A stretch of DNA of 64,000 nucleotides. Source: Lentzea albida. Its GTDB lineage: Bacteria > Actinomycetota > Actinomycetes > Mycobacteriales > Pseudonocardiaceae. The notes beneath the pieces were generated by a model, which worked only from the letters and a program-made list of their open reading frames with translations, did not search any database and was not told where the DNA came from. This document shows, piece after piece, positions 41,381 through 52,168 of this stretch. The stretch spans positions 62,001-126,000 of the forward strand of contig NZ_FOFV01000015.1 of the NCBI RefSeq assembly GCF_900111005.1, read 5' to 3'. The position numbers and the translations under genes were made by a program. Numbering within the stretch: the stretch's first letter is position 1; each line of letters opens with the position of its first letter.

Positions 41381-42003
41381 CTCAAAGGCACCCCTGCCAG
41401 CGCCTTCACCTCGCGGGCCAGGTGCGCCTGGTCCGCGTAACCGGCGTCGGCGGCGACCGAAGCGAAGGGCAGACCACTCCAGGCGAGCTTGAGCGCGGAG
41501 TCGAACCGGAGCACGCGCTGCAGCACCTTGGGCGGGTAGCCGAACGCGTCGAGGCACCGGCGTCGCAACTGGCGTGAGCTCAGGCCGATCTCCCACGCGG
41601 CCGAGGCCACGTCGCCGGTGCGCAACAACGACGCCGTCGCGGCGAGAGCAGGATCGACGACGACCCGTGAGGTGCAGAACTCCACCATCGAAGAGAACGA
41701 CGTCAAGCGTGCTGAAGGCACGAGGTCGGACAACGGCACCCGCAGGTCGCGTACGGCATGTGCGGGCACGCCGAACACCGACGGGAACGCTCCGGGTGGT
41801 AGCCGAACGCCGTACAACGTGCCGGGAGCAACGGAAGCGAGCTGTGCGACAGCGTCCGGGCCGGCCACGAAGAGAGCGCCGGAAGCGGGCGTCCACATCA
41901 GGTCCGTGCAGCCGTCCGGCACCACGCGCTGCATGGTCGGCGAGGACACCGTGCGCGTCCAGAGGCAGGCCAGTCCGGCGGGAGCGGGACGTTCGGCGTA
42001 CAC
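41362..42003 (-). CDS. AraC family regulator with DUF6597-type N-terminal domain
   Basis: 213 residues. VVPDGCTDLMWTPASGALFVAGPD is the N-terminal block of the DUF6597 group. The C-terminal HTH_18 reads VASAAWEIGLSSRQLRRRCLDAFGYPPKVLQRVLRFDSALKLAWSGLPFASVAADAGYADQAHLAREVKALAGVPLSQLIRP. The GTG at 42003 is used because a longer frame would run through the tRNA terminator. Regulatory target unknown. Confidence 0.85.
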   Translation of the reverse strand: MYAERPAPAGLACLWTRTVSSPTMQRVVPDGCTDLMWTPASGALFVAGPDAVAQLASVAPGTLYGVRLPPGAFPSVFGVPAHAVRDLRVPLSDLVPSARLTSFSSMVEFCTSRVVVDPALAATASLLRTGDVASAAWEIGLSSRQLRRRCLDAFGYPPKVLQRVLRFDSALKLAWSGLPFASVAADAGYADQAHLAREVKALAGVPLSQLIRP

Positions 42004-42017
42004 GGGTCCATCAAAGC

Positions 42018-42053
42018 AAATGGCGCCACGTCCTGGAGGACGCGGCGCCATTT
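42018..42053 (-). terminator. Terminator of tRNA-Val
   Basis: Outer arms AAATGGCGCC/GGCGCCATTT with an inner CGTCCT/AGGACG stem. It begins 5 nt after the tRNA 3' end and lies before the AraC start. Confidence 0.85.
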
Positions 42054-42057
42054 CACG

Positions 42058-42129
<72 letters not shown>

Positions 42130-42185
42130 GTGGTCGTGCGGATGTCATCTTAGCGGACGGGCCTCCCCGACACCGAATCCAGGGG

Positions 42186-43568
42186 TCAGGTTCCGAACTT
42201 CACCCAGTTCACGCTCACGTACGGCGCAGGCTGCCCGCTCGTGAAGGTGATGTAGACGTCGTGCGTGCCGGAGATGTTCGAGATGTTCGCGGGGATGGTT
42301 CTCCACGCGTCCCAGCCCCCGGTGTTGCCGACCGCGATCGAGCCGACCGGTGTGGCCGTGCGCGAGCCGAGACGGACCTCGACCAGGCCGCTCACGCCGC
42401 CGGCGGCGCCCGAGGCGACCCGTGCGTAGAACTGCCGGGCCGGTCCGGTGCCGAAGTTGACGCCGGAGAACTTCAGGTAGCCGCCGTTCGCGATCTGGTG
42501 GACGCCGGAGCCGCCGTCACCGGGCGACACCGAGCCGCCGGAGCGCTCGGAGGCGTTCTCCGCCTGCAGGTCGCTGTACGCGGAACCCCCACCGCCGGGG
42601 TTCGACGTCGTGGTCGTGGTCGTCGGGGGAGTGGTGGTCCCGCCACCAGACGAGTAGACGGCCACGTAGTCCACGACCATGGAGTGCCCGGACTGGGTGG
42701 CCGCGACAGGGGTCGGCTGGTTGTTGTTCAGCGCGTTCGGGAACGCGCCGCCCATCGCGAGGTTGAGCAGGATGAAGTGGCCTGCGTGCGACGTCATCGC
42801 GTTCCACACGTTGACGCCCACGCGGGCCTGCGTGACCTGGTGGAACGACTGGCCGTCGACGAACCAGGTGAACGTCTTCGCGGCGTCGTCCCACTCGAAG
42901 CGGTACGTGTGGAAGGCGCTCTGGCAGGACGAGCCGGGGCACGCCCGCGAGTTGCCGATGCCGGTGAACTCGCCGCAGGCGCCGCCGGGGGCGACGTCGC
43001 AGTGCAGGACGCCCCACACGGAGTTGAGGCCGTTGACGTTCTCCATGATGTCGAACTCGCCGATGCCCGGCCAGTTCCAGTAGTTGCCGCGGTAGGGCGA
43101 ACCCAGGGTCCAGAACGCGGGCCAGTAGCCCAGGGCGGCTTCGCCCGTCACGTTCGGCATCTGGATGCGGCCCTCGATGGCGAGCTTGCCGCCCGCCGGG
43201 GGCTTGAAGTTGGAGCGCTGGGTCTCGATGCGCGCCGACGTCCAGTTGCCGGCACCGTCCTTCAGGGCGGTGATGCGCAGGTTGCCGTTGCCGTCGAGCT
43301 TCAGGTTGTTGGTGCTGTTCGTGTAGTTCTGGATCTCGCCCGTGCCCCAGTTGGCGGGGCCGCCCGGGTAGCCGTGGCCGGTGTCGATGATCCAGTTGGC
43401 GCTCGACGGCAGCGATCCGTTGGAACCGTTGAAGTCGTCACCCCACACCTGCGTCCATCCCGAAGCAGGGGGTGGGATCGAAGCGTTGGCGGACATGGCG
43501 GCGATCGCCAGGGGTACCGCGGCAAGAAGAGCTGTCGAGGCCGCGAGGACGCGGCGGCGTTGCTTCAT
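42186..43568 (-). CDS. Secreted GH16 endo-beta-glucanase with C-terminal CBM6
   Basis: 460 residues. A signal peptide (MKQRRRVLAASTALLAAVPLAIAAMSANA) is followed by a GH16 domain (residues 35-300). WPGIGEFDIMENVNG is the ExDxxE catalytic motif (nucleophile and acid/base glutamates). A Thr/Pro/Gly linker of about 20 residues leads to a CBM6-type module (residues 335-460: SAYSDLQAENASERSGG, GGYLKFSGVNFGTGPA, VSVNWVKFG). The enzyme should cleave beta-1,3- or beta-1,3/1,4-glucans outside the cell. A LacI-type palindrome lies 38 nt upstream of the start, so repression relieved by glucan oligosaccharides is inferred. Confidence 0.94.
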   Translation of the reverse strand: MKQRRRVLAASTALLAAVPLAIAAMSANASIPPPASGWTQVWGDDFNGSNGSLPSSANWIIDTGHGYPGGPANWGTGEIQNYTNSTNNLKLDGNGNLRITALKDGAGNWTSARIETQRSNFKPPAGGKLAIEGRIQMPNVTGEAALGYWPAFWTLGSPYRGNYWNWPGIGEFDIMENVNGLNSVWGVLHCDVAPGGACGEFTGIGNSRACPGSSCQSAFHTYRFEWDDAAKTFTWFVDGQSFHQVTQARVGVNVWNAMTSHAGHFILLNLAMGGAFPNALNNNQPTPVAATQSGHSMVVDYVAVYSSGGGTTTPPTTTTTTSNPGGGGSAYSDLQAENASERSGGSVSPGDGGSGVHQIANGGYLKFSGVNFGTGPARQFYARVASGAAGGVSGLVEVRLGSRTATPVGSIAVGNTGGWDAWRTIPANISNISGTHDVYITFTSGQPAPYVSVNWVKFGT

Positions 43569-43606
43569 GCGCGAGTGACCTCCTCGTCACGGGTGCAGTC
43601 CATTTA

Positions 43607-43620
43607 TGAGAGCGCTCTCA
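43607..43620. promoter_or_regulatory. LacI/CebR-type operator for the GH16 gene
   Basis: Perfect palindrome TGAGAGCGCTCTCA upstream of the glucanase gene. It differs by one symmetrical pair from the CebR site TGGGAGCGCTCCCA of actinomycete cellulase genes. Confidence 0.8.
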
Positions 43621-43681
43621 CGGTGCAAGAACAAGCGACCAATCGGCGTAACGGGGAAATTACGCGGAGTCTCGTTTGGAC

Positions 43682-45325
43682 TCACTTCGCGTCGGCGTAG
43701 CAGGTCACGGGCACCGCGTTCATCGGGAAGCGCACCGATGTCTCGCCGAAGAGCAACCGCGTCGCCTCGCGCCCGGCCTCGGCGATCGCCTCGACCACCG
43801 CGTCCGCGTCGGCGCGCGGGCAGTGCACGAGCACCTCGTCGTGCTGGAAGAACACGAGCTGCGCCTCGGCGGGCAGACGGCCCCGCAGCACGGCCAGCAA
43901 CGCCGCCGTCCAGTCGGCCGCGCTGCCCTGCACGACGAAGTTGCGGGTGAACCGGCCCCAGTTGCGCGCCGCCTGCCGCGACGACCGCGACACGTCCCCC
44001 GAGTCGTCCGCGCCCCCGGTCAGCTCCTGCCAGGCCGCGGACGGCGTGGGTGAGGTGCGCCCGAGCCGCGTGCGCACCATCCGGCCCTGTTCACCGGCCT
44101 GCGCCGCCGCCTCCACGTACCCGACGGCGACCGGGAACCTCTTGCGCAGCACGGCGAGCAGCGGCCCGGCCTCACCCGACGTGCCGCCGTACATCGCCGA
44201 CAGCATCGCTATCTTCGCGCGCGGCCGCTCGCCCCGGAACGAGTCCGCGGCCAGCGCGGCGTACAGGTCGTCGTCCCCGCACACGTCGATCAGGCGCGCA
44301 TCCCCTGACAGGGCAGCGAGAATCCGCGGTTCGAGCTGCGACGCGTCCGCCGCCACGAGCACCCAGCCGTCGTCCGCGATCACGGCCTGCCGCATCAGCC
44401 GCGGGATCTGCAACGCCGCACCGCCCCGCGACGCCCACCGCCCCGAAACCACGCCGCCCACGACGTAATCCGGCCGGAACCGCCCCTCCGACACCCACGC
44501 GTCGAGCCACGTCCAGCCGTGCGCCACCCACAGCCGTGCGCGCTCCTTGTAGTCCAGAAGTGGTGCCACGGCAGGATGATCGACCTTCTTCAGCACCCAC
44601 CGCCGCGCCGACGGCACCTCGACGCCCGCCCGCGCGAACGCCCGCACGATGCTCGCGGGCGCGTCCGGGTTGATCTCCTTGCCGCCGAACGCCTCCTGGA
44701 TCCGGTCGGCCAGGTCCTGCAACAACTTCGGCCGCTGACCGGGTGCGGGACGAGGCCCGAGCACCTCCTCCAGCAACCGCGTGTGCACGTCCTCCCGCCA
44801 CGGCAGCCCGTGGAACGTCATCTCGGCCGCCACCAGTGCCGACGCCGACTCCGCCGCGATCAGCAGTCCCAGCGCCGGATTCCGTTGCTGCGCCCGGAAG
44901 ACGAGCGACAGCGCGGCCAGCTCGTCCGTCCCGCCCGGCAGCACCACCGGTTCCGGCCCGAACAACGTCAGCGCGTCGTCCTTCTTCGGCGGCCCCACGT
45001 CGGCCGGGGCCGGCAGCCCCAGCACCCGCGCCAGCGCGCCTGCCAGCTCGCGCGGCTCCCTGTGCCGCCCCTCGGCGCCGAGCAGCAACGCCTCCGTCAG
45101 GTGCAGGTCCCAGCACCGGTCGACGCGCACGCCGGCGCGCAGCAGCACCGGGTAGACCTCGGACGTGTCCGCCCACACCCACCTCGGCCGGTGGGCACGC
45201 TCCAGCGACGCGACGGCCGCGGCGGCGGACGAAGCCTCCATCGCGGGACCCGCCGGGGTCCCGTCGTCGTGCAGCTTCTGCCACCGCCCCGCGCCGTCCG
45301 CGTCCAGAACCAGGGCGACCAGCAC
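43682..45325 (-). CDS. Family A DNA polymerase without 5' nuclease (degenerate 3'-5' exonuclease part)
   Basis: 547 residues. The C-terminal half is a Pol I-type polymerase: VVSGRWASRGGAALQIPRLMR, motif A WVLVAADASQLEPRILAALSGD, motif B RPRAKIAMLSAMYGGTSGEAG (Lys and Tyr kept) and motif C QLVFFQHDEVLVHCP. Motifs A and B differ from canonical DYSQIELR and KxxNFGxxYG. The N-terminal half has the position and size of a 3'-5' exonuclease, but the Asp-x-Glu of motif I is replaced by WVWADTSEVY, so proofreading is doubtful. Such proteins occur in actinobacteria next to a regular Pol I encoded elsewhere. The GTG at 45325 is chosen over a longer frame. Confidence 0.85.
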   Translation of the reverse strand: MLVALVLDADGAGRWQKLHDDGTPAGPAMEASSAAAAVASLERAHRPRWVWADTSEVYPVLLRAGVRVDRCWDLHLTEALLLGAEGRHREPRELAGALARVLGLPAPADVGPPKKDDALTLFGPEPVVLPGGTDELAALSLVFRAQQRNPALGLLIAAESASALVAAEMTFHGLPWREDVHTRLLEEVLGPRPAPGQRPKLLQDLADRIQEAFGGKEINPDAPASIVRAFARAGVEVPSARRWVLKKVDHPAVAPLLDYKERARLWVAHGWTWLDAWVSEGRFRPDYVVGGVVSGRWASRGGAALQIPRLMRQAVIADDGWVLVAADASQLEPRILAALSGDARLIDVCGDDDLYAALAADSFRGERPRAKIAMLSAMYGGTSGEAGPLLAVLRKRFPVAVGYVEAAAQAGEQGRMVRTRLGRTSPTPSAAWQELTGGADDSGDVSRSSRQAARNWGRFTRNFVVQGSAADWTAALLAVLRGRLPAEAQLVFFQHDEVLVHCPRADADAVVEAIAEAGREATRLLFGETSVRFPMNAVPVTCYADAK

Positions 45326-45451
45326 GCCCCAGATTGTGCAGACGAGGTCCGACAGTTTCAGTGCGGGCTGAACAGAAAACGTTTGCAGTCGGTGGCTATC
45401 CGGTGGAGGTTCTCCAAGCCAGTCAGCAAAGGTGTGAAGGAAAAACGGCAA

Positions 45452-45473
45452 AAGACCACGATGGTGTGGTCTT
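45452..45473. repeat. Inverted repeat between polymerase and NTPase genes
   Basis: AAGACCAC-GATGGT-GTGGTCTT, perfect 8-bp arms, 38 nt before the NTPase start codon. Candidate operator or leader hairpin in the 185-bp divergent region. Confidence 0.55.
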
Positions 45474-45510
45474 GCTACCCCTGACCTGAGCCGCGACCGA
45501 CTATGAACTG

Positions 45511-47925
45511 GTGGACCGAGCACTCAGCGTCGCCGCTTTGCTGGATCCCACCCATCAGGTGGTCCCCTTTCACGGCAGAGAATCCGAGCTCCGCTCGCTC
45601 GCGCTCTGGCGCGACAGCCCCGTGCCCCAGGCGTCGCTGCTGCTGCACGGCCCGGCCGGCGCGGGCAAGACCAGGCTGCTCCAGCACTTCCGGGACGAGC
45701 ACTGGGACGATGAGGAGCACGGCAGGCTACTGGTGGTCGACGACGCCGACCGCCTCCCGTGGCAGGACGTCTTCCGGCAGCTGCAGGACACGCTGCGCCA
45801 CGGTCCGGCGCGCACGCGGGTCCTGCTGGCCGCGCGGACCACGGGGTGGTGGTGGTCCTCCACCCGCCAGCGCATCGCGGACTTCGACCACGAGGTCACC
45901 GCCGTCGAGCTGGCGCCGACGCTCGACGGCCGGGAGGAGTCGTTCACGCTCGCCTGCCAGCACTTCGCGAAGCACCTCGACGTCACCGCCCCGGACGAGC
46001 CGCCGCCCAACATCGCCCAGGAGACGGTCCTCGACCTGCACATGGCCGCGCTGGCGGTCGTGCACGGCGACCCGTGCGACGTGAACCGCACCCAACTGGT
46101 CCGGCAGCTCCTCCAGCGCGACGACGGCACCGCGACCGGCCGCCTCGCCGAGGACCACCTCGCGGTCGCCACCCCCGCCACGCCGGACCCGGACCTGCTC
46201 GCCCGAGCCGCCCAGCGGTGGCCGACCCTCAGGCCCGGGCTCGACGAGCTGATCACCGGAGACCCCGGCGTCGTGCACGTCATGGCCCCCGACAGCCTCC
46301 GCATCGCCGCCGAGATCGGGTCGATCGCGACCGTGGAGGCCATCGCGCGCAGGATCTTCCGCGACGAGCGCTTCGCCACCGACGCCCTCCCGTCGATCCT
46401 CACCCGGCGCCTGGCCGAGCGCGCCGAGGACGTCCTCGACCGCGCCGAGATGTACGGGATGCTCAGCGCCCGCACGATGGTGTGCGGCCTGCGCCAGGAG
46501 TCCGTCGAGGCGTCGCAGGCCGAGGTCGCCTGCTACCGCGAGCTCGTCGCGCGGGACCGCGAGAACCGGCCGCTGCTCGCGGACGCGCTGGGCGACCTGG
46601 GACTCAGGCTGATCAACGCGCACCGCAACGACGAGGTGCTCGCCGTCTCGGAGGAGGCGATCGACCTCTGGCGCGAGATCGCGGAGGACGACCCGGAGAC
46701 CGTCCCGCAGCTCGCGTCCGCGCTGGAGCAGATCAGCTACCGCTACCAGGCGCTCGGCCGCGACGAGGACGCGATGACCGCGATCAGCCGCGCCACCCTG
46801 CTCTTCCAGGAGCTCGCCAAGAACCACCCGGCGCTCTTCCGCGCCGACTTCGCGCGGGTCGCCGCCGCGATGGCCCGCCGCTTCCACGTCGAGGGCAACA
46901 GGCAGCACGCCGCCGACTCGATGCAGCTCTCCATCGCGAACTGGCGGGTGCTCGCCCAGGAGGACCCGCGCTTCGAACCCGAGCTCGCCCGCAACCTCGT
47001 CGCGGCCGGCACGATGCTCACCGACCTGGGCAGGGCCGAGGCCGCGAGCGAGACGCTGAGGGAGGCCGTCGACCTCTTCCGCCGCCTCGCCGTCGCCAAC
47101 CCCGGCACGTTCGGCAAGGAGCTCGCCGAAGCGCTGACGCACCGCAGCAAGGCGTTGCTGGAGCTGGCGGACGACGTCGACGCCGCGCTCACCGCCCGCG
47201 AGGCCGTGATGCTGTGGCGGGAGACGGGAGACCTCAAGGGGCTGGCCGCGGCACTGCTCAACGTCGCCCAGGTCGTCGGCGACGTCGGCGCGGCCGAGGA
47301 GGCCGTGCGGGTGTACCGGGACCTGGTCGCGCAGGACCTCGTCTGGAACCAGGCGGGACTGGTGATCGCCCTCGCGACCCTCGTCCGCCAGCAGCTCCTG
47401 CACGGCCAGGACGGCGACGCGCTGACCACCGCGGACGAATGCCTCGACCTCTGCCGCCGCCTGCCGTCACAGCTCGTCGAGTTCTTCGGCGCGAACCTGG
47501 CGCCACCGCTGCAGAACACGGCCCGCGCACTGTCCGATTCGGACCACCACGTCCGCGCGCTGGGCATGTCCGAGTTCACCGTCGGGGTCTGCGCGGCGAT
47601 CAGGTCGAGGACCGCGCCCACCGTCTACCTCGACGCGCTGCAACGGCACGTGTGCCGGCTTCGGGCCGCGGAACGCAAGGAGGAGGCGCGCGACACGGCG
47701 CACACGGCCGTCGTGCTGTGGCACCTGTCCGGCGTCGAGCTCGACCGGCACGTGGACTACGCCGACGCCCTGACGATCTACGGAAAGCTCTGCGCGGAAA
47801 CGAGGTTCGGGACCGGGAAGGCACTCCGGCTCACCCGCCGCGCGGCCGACATCCTGCGCGAGGTGGGTGAGCCGGTGAAACTGCAGTTCGCCCTGGCGAC
47901 CGCCGAGGAGCTCAGCTCTTGGTGA
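45511..47925 (+). CDS. Large NTPase with C-terminal TPR-like array (STAND-like)
   Basis: 804 residues. An N-terminal ATPase domain has HGPAGAGKTRLLQHF (Walker A), RLLVVDDADRLPW (Walker B) and VLLAARTTGWWWS (sensor). From about residue 320 the chain is made of helical repeats of 35-40 residues (YRELVARDRENRPLLADALGDLGLRLINAHRNDEVLAVSEEAIDLWREIAEDDPETV and similar to the end). This NTPase-plus-repeat build is that of STAND proteins, which act as molecular switches in signalling or defence. No DNA-binding or effector domain is recognisable. The start is a GTG. Its 3' end overlaps the converging PRODH gene by 14 nt. Function open. Confidence 0.82.
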   Translation: MDRALSVAALLDPTHQVVPFHGRESELRSLALWRDSPVPQASLLLHGPAGAGKTRLLQHFRDEHWDDEEHGRLLVVDDADRLPWQDVFRQLQDTLRHGPARTRVLLAARTTGWWWSSTRQRIADFDHEVTAVELAPTLDGREESFTLACQHFAKHLDVTAPDEPPPNIAQETVLDLHMAALAVVHGDPCDVNRTQLVRQLLQRDDGTATGRLAEDHLAVATPATPDPDLLARAAQRWPTLRPGLDELITGDPGVVHVMAPDSLRIAAEIGSIATVEAIARRIFRDERFATDALPSILTRRLAERAEDVLDRAEMYGMLSARTMVCGLRQESVEASQAEVACYRELVARDRENRPLLADALGDLGLRLINAHRNDEVLAVSEEAIDLWREIAEDDPETVPQLASALEQISYRYQALGRDEDAMTAISRATLLFQELAKNHPALFRADFARVAAAMARRFHVEGNRQHAADSMQLSIANWRVLAQEDPRFEPELARNLVAAGTMLTDLGRAEAASETLREAVDLFRRLAVANPGTFGKELAEALTHRSKALLELADDVDAALTAREAVMLWRETGDLKGLAAALLNVAQVVGDVGAAEEAVRVYRDLVAQDLVWNQAGLVIALATLVRQQLLHGQDGDALTTADECLDLCRRLPSQLVEFFGANLAPPLQNTARALSDSDHHVRALGMSEFTVGVCAAIRSRTAPTVYLDALQRHVCRLRAAERKEEARDTAHTAVVLWHLSGVELDRHVDYADALTIYGKLCAETRFGTGKALRLTRRAADILREVGEPVKLQFALATAEELSSW

Positions 47926-48835
47926 GCAGCGACCGCGCGAAGAACGCGACGTTGGCCGGGCGCTCCGCGAGACGGCGCATGAAGTAGCCGTACCACTCGT
48001 CGCCGTACGGCAGGTACACGCGCATGCGGTTGCCCTCGCCGGCGATGCGCTTCTGCTCCTCGGGCCGGATGCCGTACAGCATCTGGAACTCATAGGTGTC
48101 CTTGGAGCGCGAGGACGCCAGGTCGGCGGCGATCGCGATCAGGCGCGGGTCGTGCGATGCCACCATCGGGTAGCCCTGACCCTCCATGAGGATCTTCAGG
48201 CACCGCACGTACGACAGGTCGACGTCGTGCTTGTCCTGGTATGCAACGGAAGCAGGCTCCTGGTAGGCGCCCTTGCACAGCCGCACGCGCGAACCGGAGT
48301 GCGCGAGGTCGCGGCAGTCCTGCTCGGTCCGGCGGAGGTAGGCCTGCAGCACCGCGCCGACCCACGGGAAGTCCACCCGCAGCTCCCGCAGGATGCCCAG
48401 CGTGGAGTCCGTGGTGGTGTGGTCCTCCATGTCGAGCGTCACGGTCGTGCCGACGACAGCGGCGGCGGCACAGATGCGCCGGGCGTTCTCCAGCGCGATC
48501 TTCTCGCCGTCCACGGCCAGCGACTGACCGACGGCCGACAGCTTCACCGACACCTCGGCGCCCTCGGTGAGCCCGTGCGACTCCAGCCGCGACAGCAGCG
48601 TCAGGTACGCCTCGACGGTGTCGTTCGCCTGCGACTCCTCGAAGGTGTCCTCACCGAGGTGGTCGAGGGTGACCAGACGGCCGTCACCGAGCACCTCGGC
48701 GGTCGCCCGGATCGCGGACGAGACGTCGTCACCGGCGATGAACCGGTCGACGACCGGCCGGGTCAGCGGCGTCGACTCGACGAGCTTGCGGGCACCCGCG
48801 CTGCGGGACGCCAGAAGGAGACTGGAGCGCAACAT
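47912..48835 (-). CDS. putB: Proline dehydrogenase
   Basis: 307 residues, a monofunctional PRODH. Conserved blocks are VDRFIAGDDVSSAIRATAEVL, VSVKLSAVGQSL, TLDMEDHTTTDSTL, LQAYLRRTEQDC, RVRLCKGAYQEP and FEMLYGIRPEEQKR-like QMLYGIRPEEQ. These form the FAD-binding barrel that oxidises proline to pyrroline-5-carboxylate. It lies downstream of pruA on the same strand with 88 nt between containing a hairpin, so the hairpin may lower expression relative to pruA. A PucR-family regulator is divergent to the operon. Confidence 0.95.
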   Translation of the reverse strand: MLRSSLLLASRSAGARKLVESTPLTRPVVDRFIAGDDVSSAIRATAEVLGDGRLVTLDHLGEDTFEESQANDTVEAYLTLLSRLESHGLTEGAEVSVKLSAVGQSLAVDGEKIALENARRICAAAAVVGTTVTLDMEDHTTTDSTLGILRELRVDFPWVGAVLQAYLRRTEQDCRDLAHSGSRVRLCKGAYQEPASVAYQDKHDVDLSYVRCLKILMEGQGYPMVASHDPRLIAIAADLASSRSKDTYEFQMLYGIRPEEQKRIAGEGNRMRVYLPYGDEWYGYFMRRLAERPANVAFFARSLLTKS

Positions 48836-48861
48836 AGGTTCACGTCCTCAGGGTGTGAAAG

Positions 48862-48908
48862 GTGAGGGGAACGTCGATGTGCTTGTGGCGCAACGACGTT
48901 CCCCTCAC
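48862..48908 (-). terminator. Intercistronic hairpin between pruA and putB
   Basis: Perfect 15-bp arms GTGAGGGGAACGTCG (48862-48876) and CGACGTTCCCCTCAC (48894-48908), 15 nt after the pruA stop. It may act as a partial terminator or stabilise the pruA message. Confidence 0.7.
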
Positions 48909-48923
48909 TCAGGAGGGCCGGAT

Positions 48924-50549
<1,626 letters not shown>

Positions 50550-50597
50550 TCGCAACTCCTTCTGGGCTTGTTCGGTACGCACACCGTAAGTCCGCGC

Positions 50598-50639
50598 GAC
50601 CTGGCCCCGGTTGTCCGAACCGCCAAGATTCACCAGGTC
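50598..50639. promoter_or_regulatory. Nested inverted repeats between pruA and its PucR regulator
   Basis: Outer arms GACCTGG (50598-50604) and CCAGGTC (50633-50639). Inside them CGGTT-GTCCG-AACCG (50608-50622). Candidate operator for the PucR protein on both divergent genes. Confidence 0.55.
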
Positions 50640-50641
50640 AG

Positions 50642-52168
50642 ATGTACGATCGAACAGTGTCGAGCCTCCGCCACGTCCTGATCGCACTCGGCGATCCGCT
50701 CGTCGAACTGCAGGTCGCCCCGCAGGGCCTGGAGGTGGACGTGCGCGAGGTGGTGATCGTGGACCCGGACGACCCGCCGGACGTGTCGGCCGGTGATCTC
50801 GCCCTGGTCATCGGTGCCCGCGGCCGGGCCGCGTTGCCGCTGATCAGAGCCGCGGGACGGGCGAAAGCGGCGGCCGTCGCGGTCAAAGAGAGTTCACAGG
50901 CGCTCGAACAGGCGGCAACGGACGCGGGTGTGGCGTTGCTGGAGGTCCGGCCCGAGGTCCGCTGGGGGCACCTGGAGTCGCTGGCCAAGGGCGTGTTGAC
51001 CACGACCACCGACGACGGCGAGGTCCTCGGCGACCTGTTCGCGCTCGCGCAAACGATTGCCACCCTGACCGGCGGCATCGTCAGCATCGAGGACACCGCG
51101 AGCCGCGTGCTGGCCTACTCCCGCTCGTCCGACGAGGTCGACGAACTGCGCCGCCTCTCGATCCTCGGCCGCCAGGGTCCCGAGCCGTACCTGAAGATGC
51201 TGCGCGAGTGGGGCGTCTACAACCTGCTCCGCTCGGGCGAGGAGGTCGTCCGCATCGACGAACGCCCCGAGCTCGGCATCCGCAGGCGCATCGCCGTCGG
51301 CATCCACGCGGGGCAGCAGCCGCTCGGCACGATCTGGGTGCAGGAGGGCGACCAGCCGCTGACCGAGCAGGCCGAACGAGCCCTGCTCGGCGCCGCCCGC
51401 GTCACCGCCCCGCACCTCATCCAGCAGCGCAACCAGCCCACGTCGAGGTTCCGCGAGAACCTCCTGGCCGCGTTGCTCACCGGCCGGATGGACGCCGCCA
51501 CGGTCGCCGGCCAGATCGGCGCCGATCCCGGGAAACCCGCCGCCGTCGTGGTGTTCGCGGTCCGCGGCGCCGAGGGCGACCGCAGCGAGCACGAACTCCG
51601 CCGCGCCGAGATGACCGGCCTGATCTCCGTGCACGCGGCCGCGTACCGGCGCAGCGCGCTCGTCAGCGAGTCCGGCGGCCGCACCTACGTCCTGCTCCCG
51701 GACCTCGCCCCGAACGCCCAGCTCCTGAACCTGACGCGGGAGATCGTCACCACCGCACGCCGCCACCTGCACACGGCGGTGCAGGCCGCGGTCGGCTCCA
51801 CGGTGTCCACACTGGACGACGCGCGGATCTCCCGCCAGGAGGCCGAACGCGTGCTGGACGCCATGGCCCGCGACCTCGACGCCGAGGTCGCGACGCTCGC
51901 CGACGTCCGCTCGCAGGTGCTCGTCAGCGAGATCCTGGCCCTGCTCCAGGACAACCCGAGGATCCGCGATCCCCGGATCGACGCGCTCGACCCGGAACTC
52001 GCGAAGTCACTGCTGGCGTACCTCGACGCGTTGGGTGACGTGCGCGCCGCAGCGGACAAGCTGCACGTGCACCCCAACACGTTGAGGTACCGCCTCAAGC
52101 GGATCGACCTCGACCTGGACGACCCGCTCGTGCGGTTGATCGCCCAGCTTCAGCTCAGGATGCGGTAG
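50642..52168 (+). CDS. PucR/CdaR-type regulator of proline catabolism
   Basis: 508 residues. The N-terminal PucR domain is followed by a GGDEF-like middle segment and the C-terminal HTH_30: LAYLDALGDVRAAADKLHVHPNTLRYRLKRIDLDLDDPLVRL. It is divergent from pruA-putB, the setting of PruR/PutR regulators that activate proline use. Start: ATG at 50642; a GTG at 50657 (VSSLRHVLIAL) is possible. Its 3' end overlaps the YidC-type gene by 19 nt. Effector (proline or pyrroline carboxylate) is inferred. Confidence 0.9.
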   Translation: MYDRTVSSLRHVLIALGDPLVELQVAPQGLEVDVREVVIVDPDDPPDVSAGDLALVIGARGRAALPLIRAAGRAKAAAVAVKESSQALEQAATDAGVALLEVRPEVRWGHLESLAKGVLTTTTDDGEVLGDLFALAQTIATLTGGIVSIEDTASRVLAYSRSSDEVDELRRLSILGRQGPEPYLKMLREWGVYNLLRSGEEVVRIDERPELGIRRRIAVGIHAGQQPLGTIWVQEGDQPLTEQAERALLGAARVTAPHLIQQRNQPTSRFRENLLAALLTGRMDAATVAGQIGADPGKPAAVVVFAVRGAEGDRSEHELRRAEMTGLISVHAAAYRRSALVSESGGRTYVLLPDLAPNAQLLNLTREIVTTARRHLHTAVQAAVGSTVSTLDDARISRQEAERVLDAMARDLDAEVATLADVRSQVLVSEILALLQDNPRIRDPRIDALDPELAKSLLAYLDALGDVRAAADKLHVHPNTLRYRLKRIDLDLDDPLVRLIAQLQLRMR

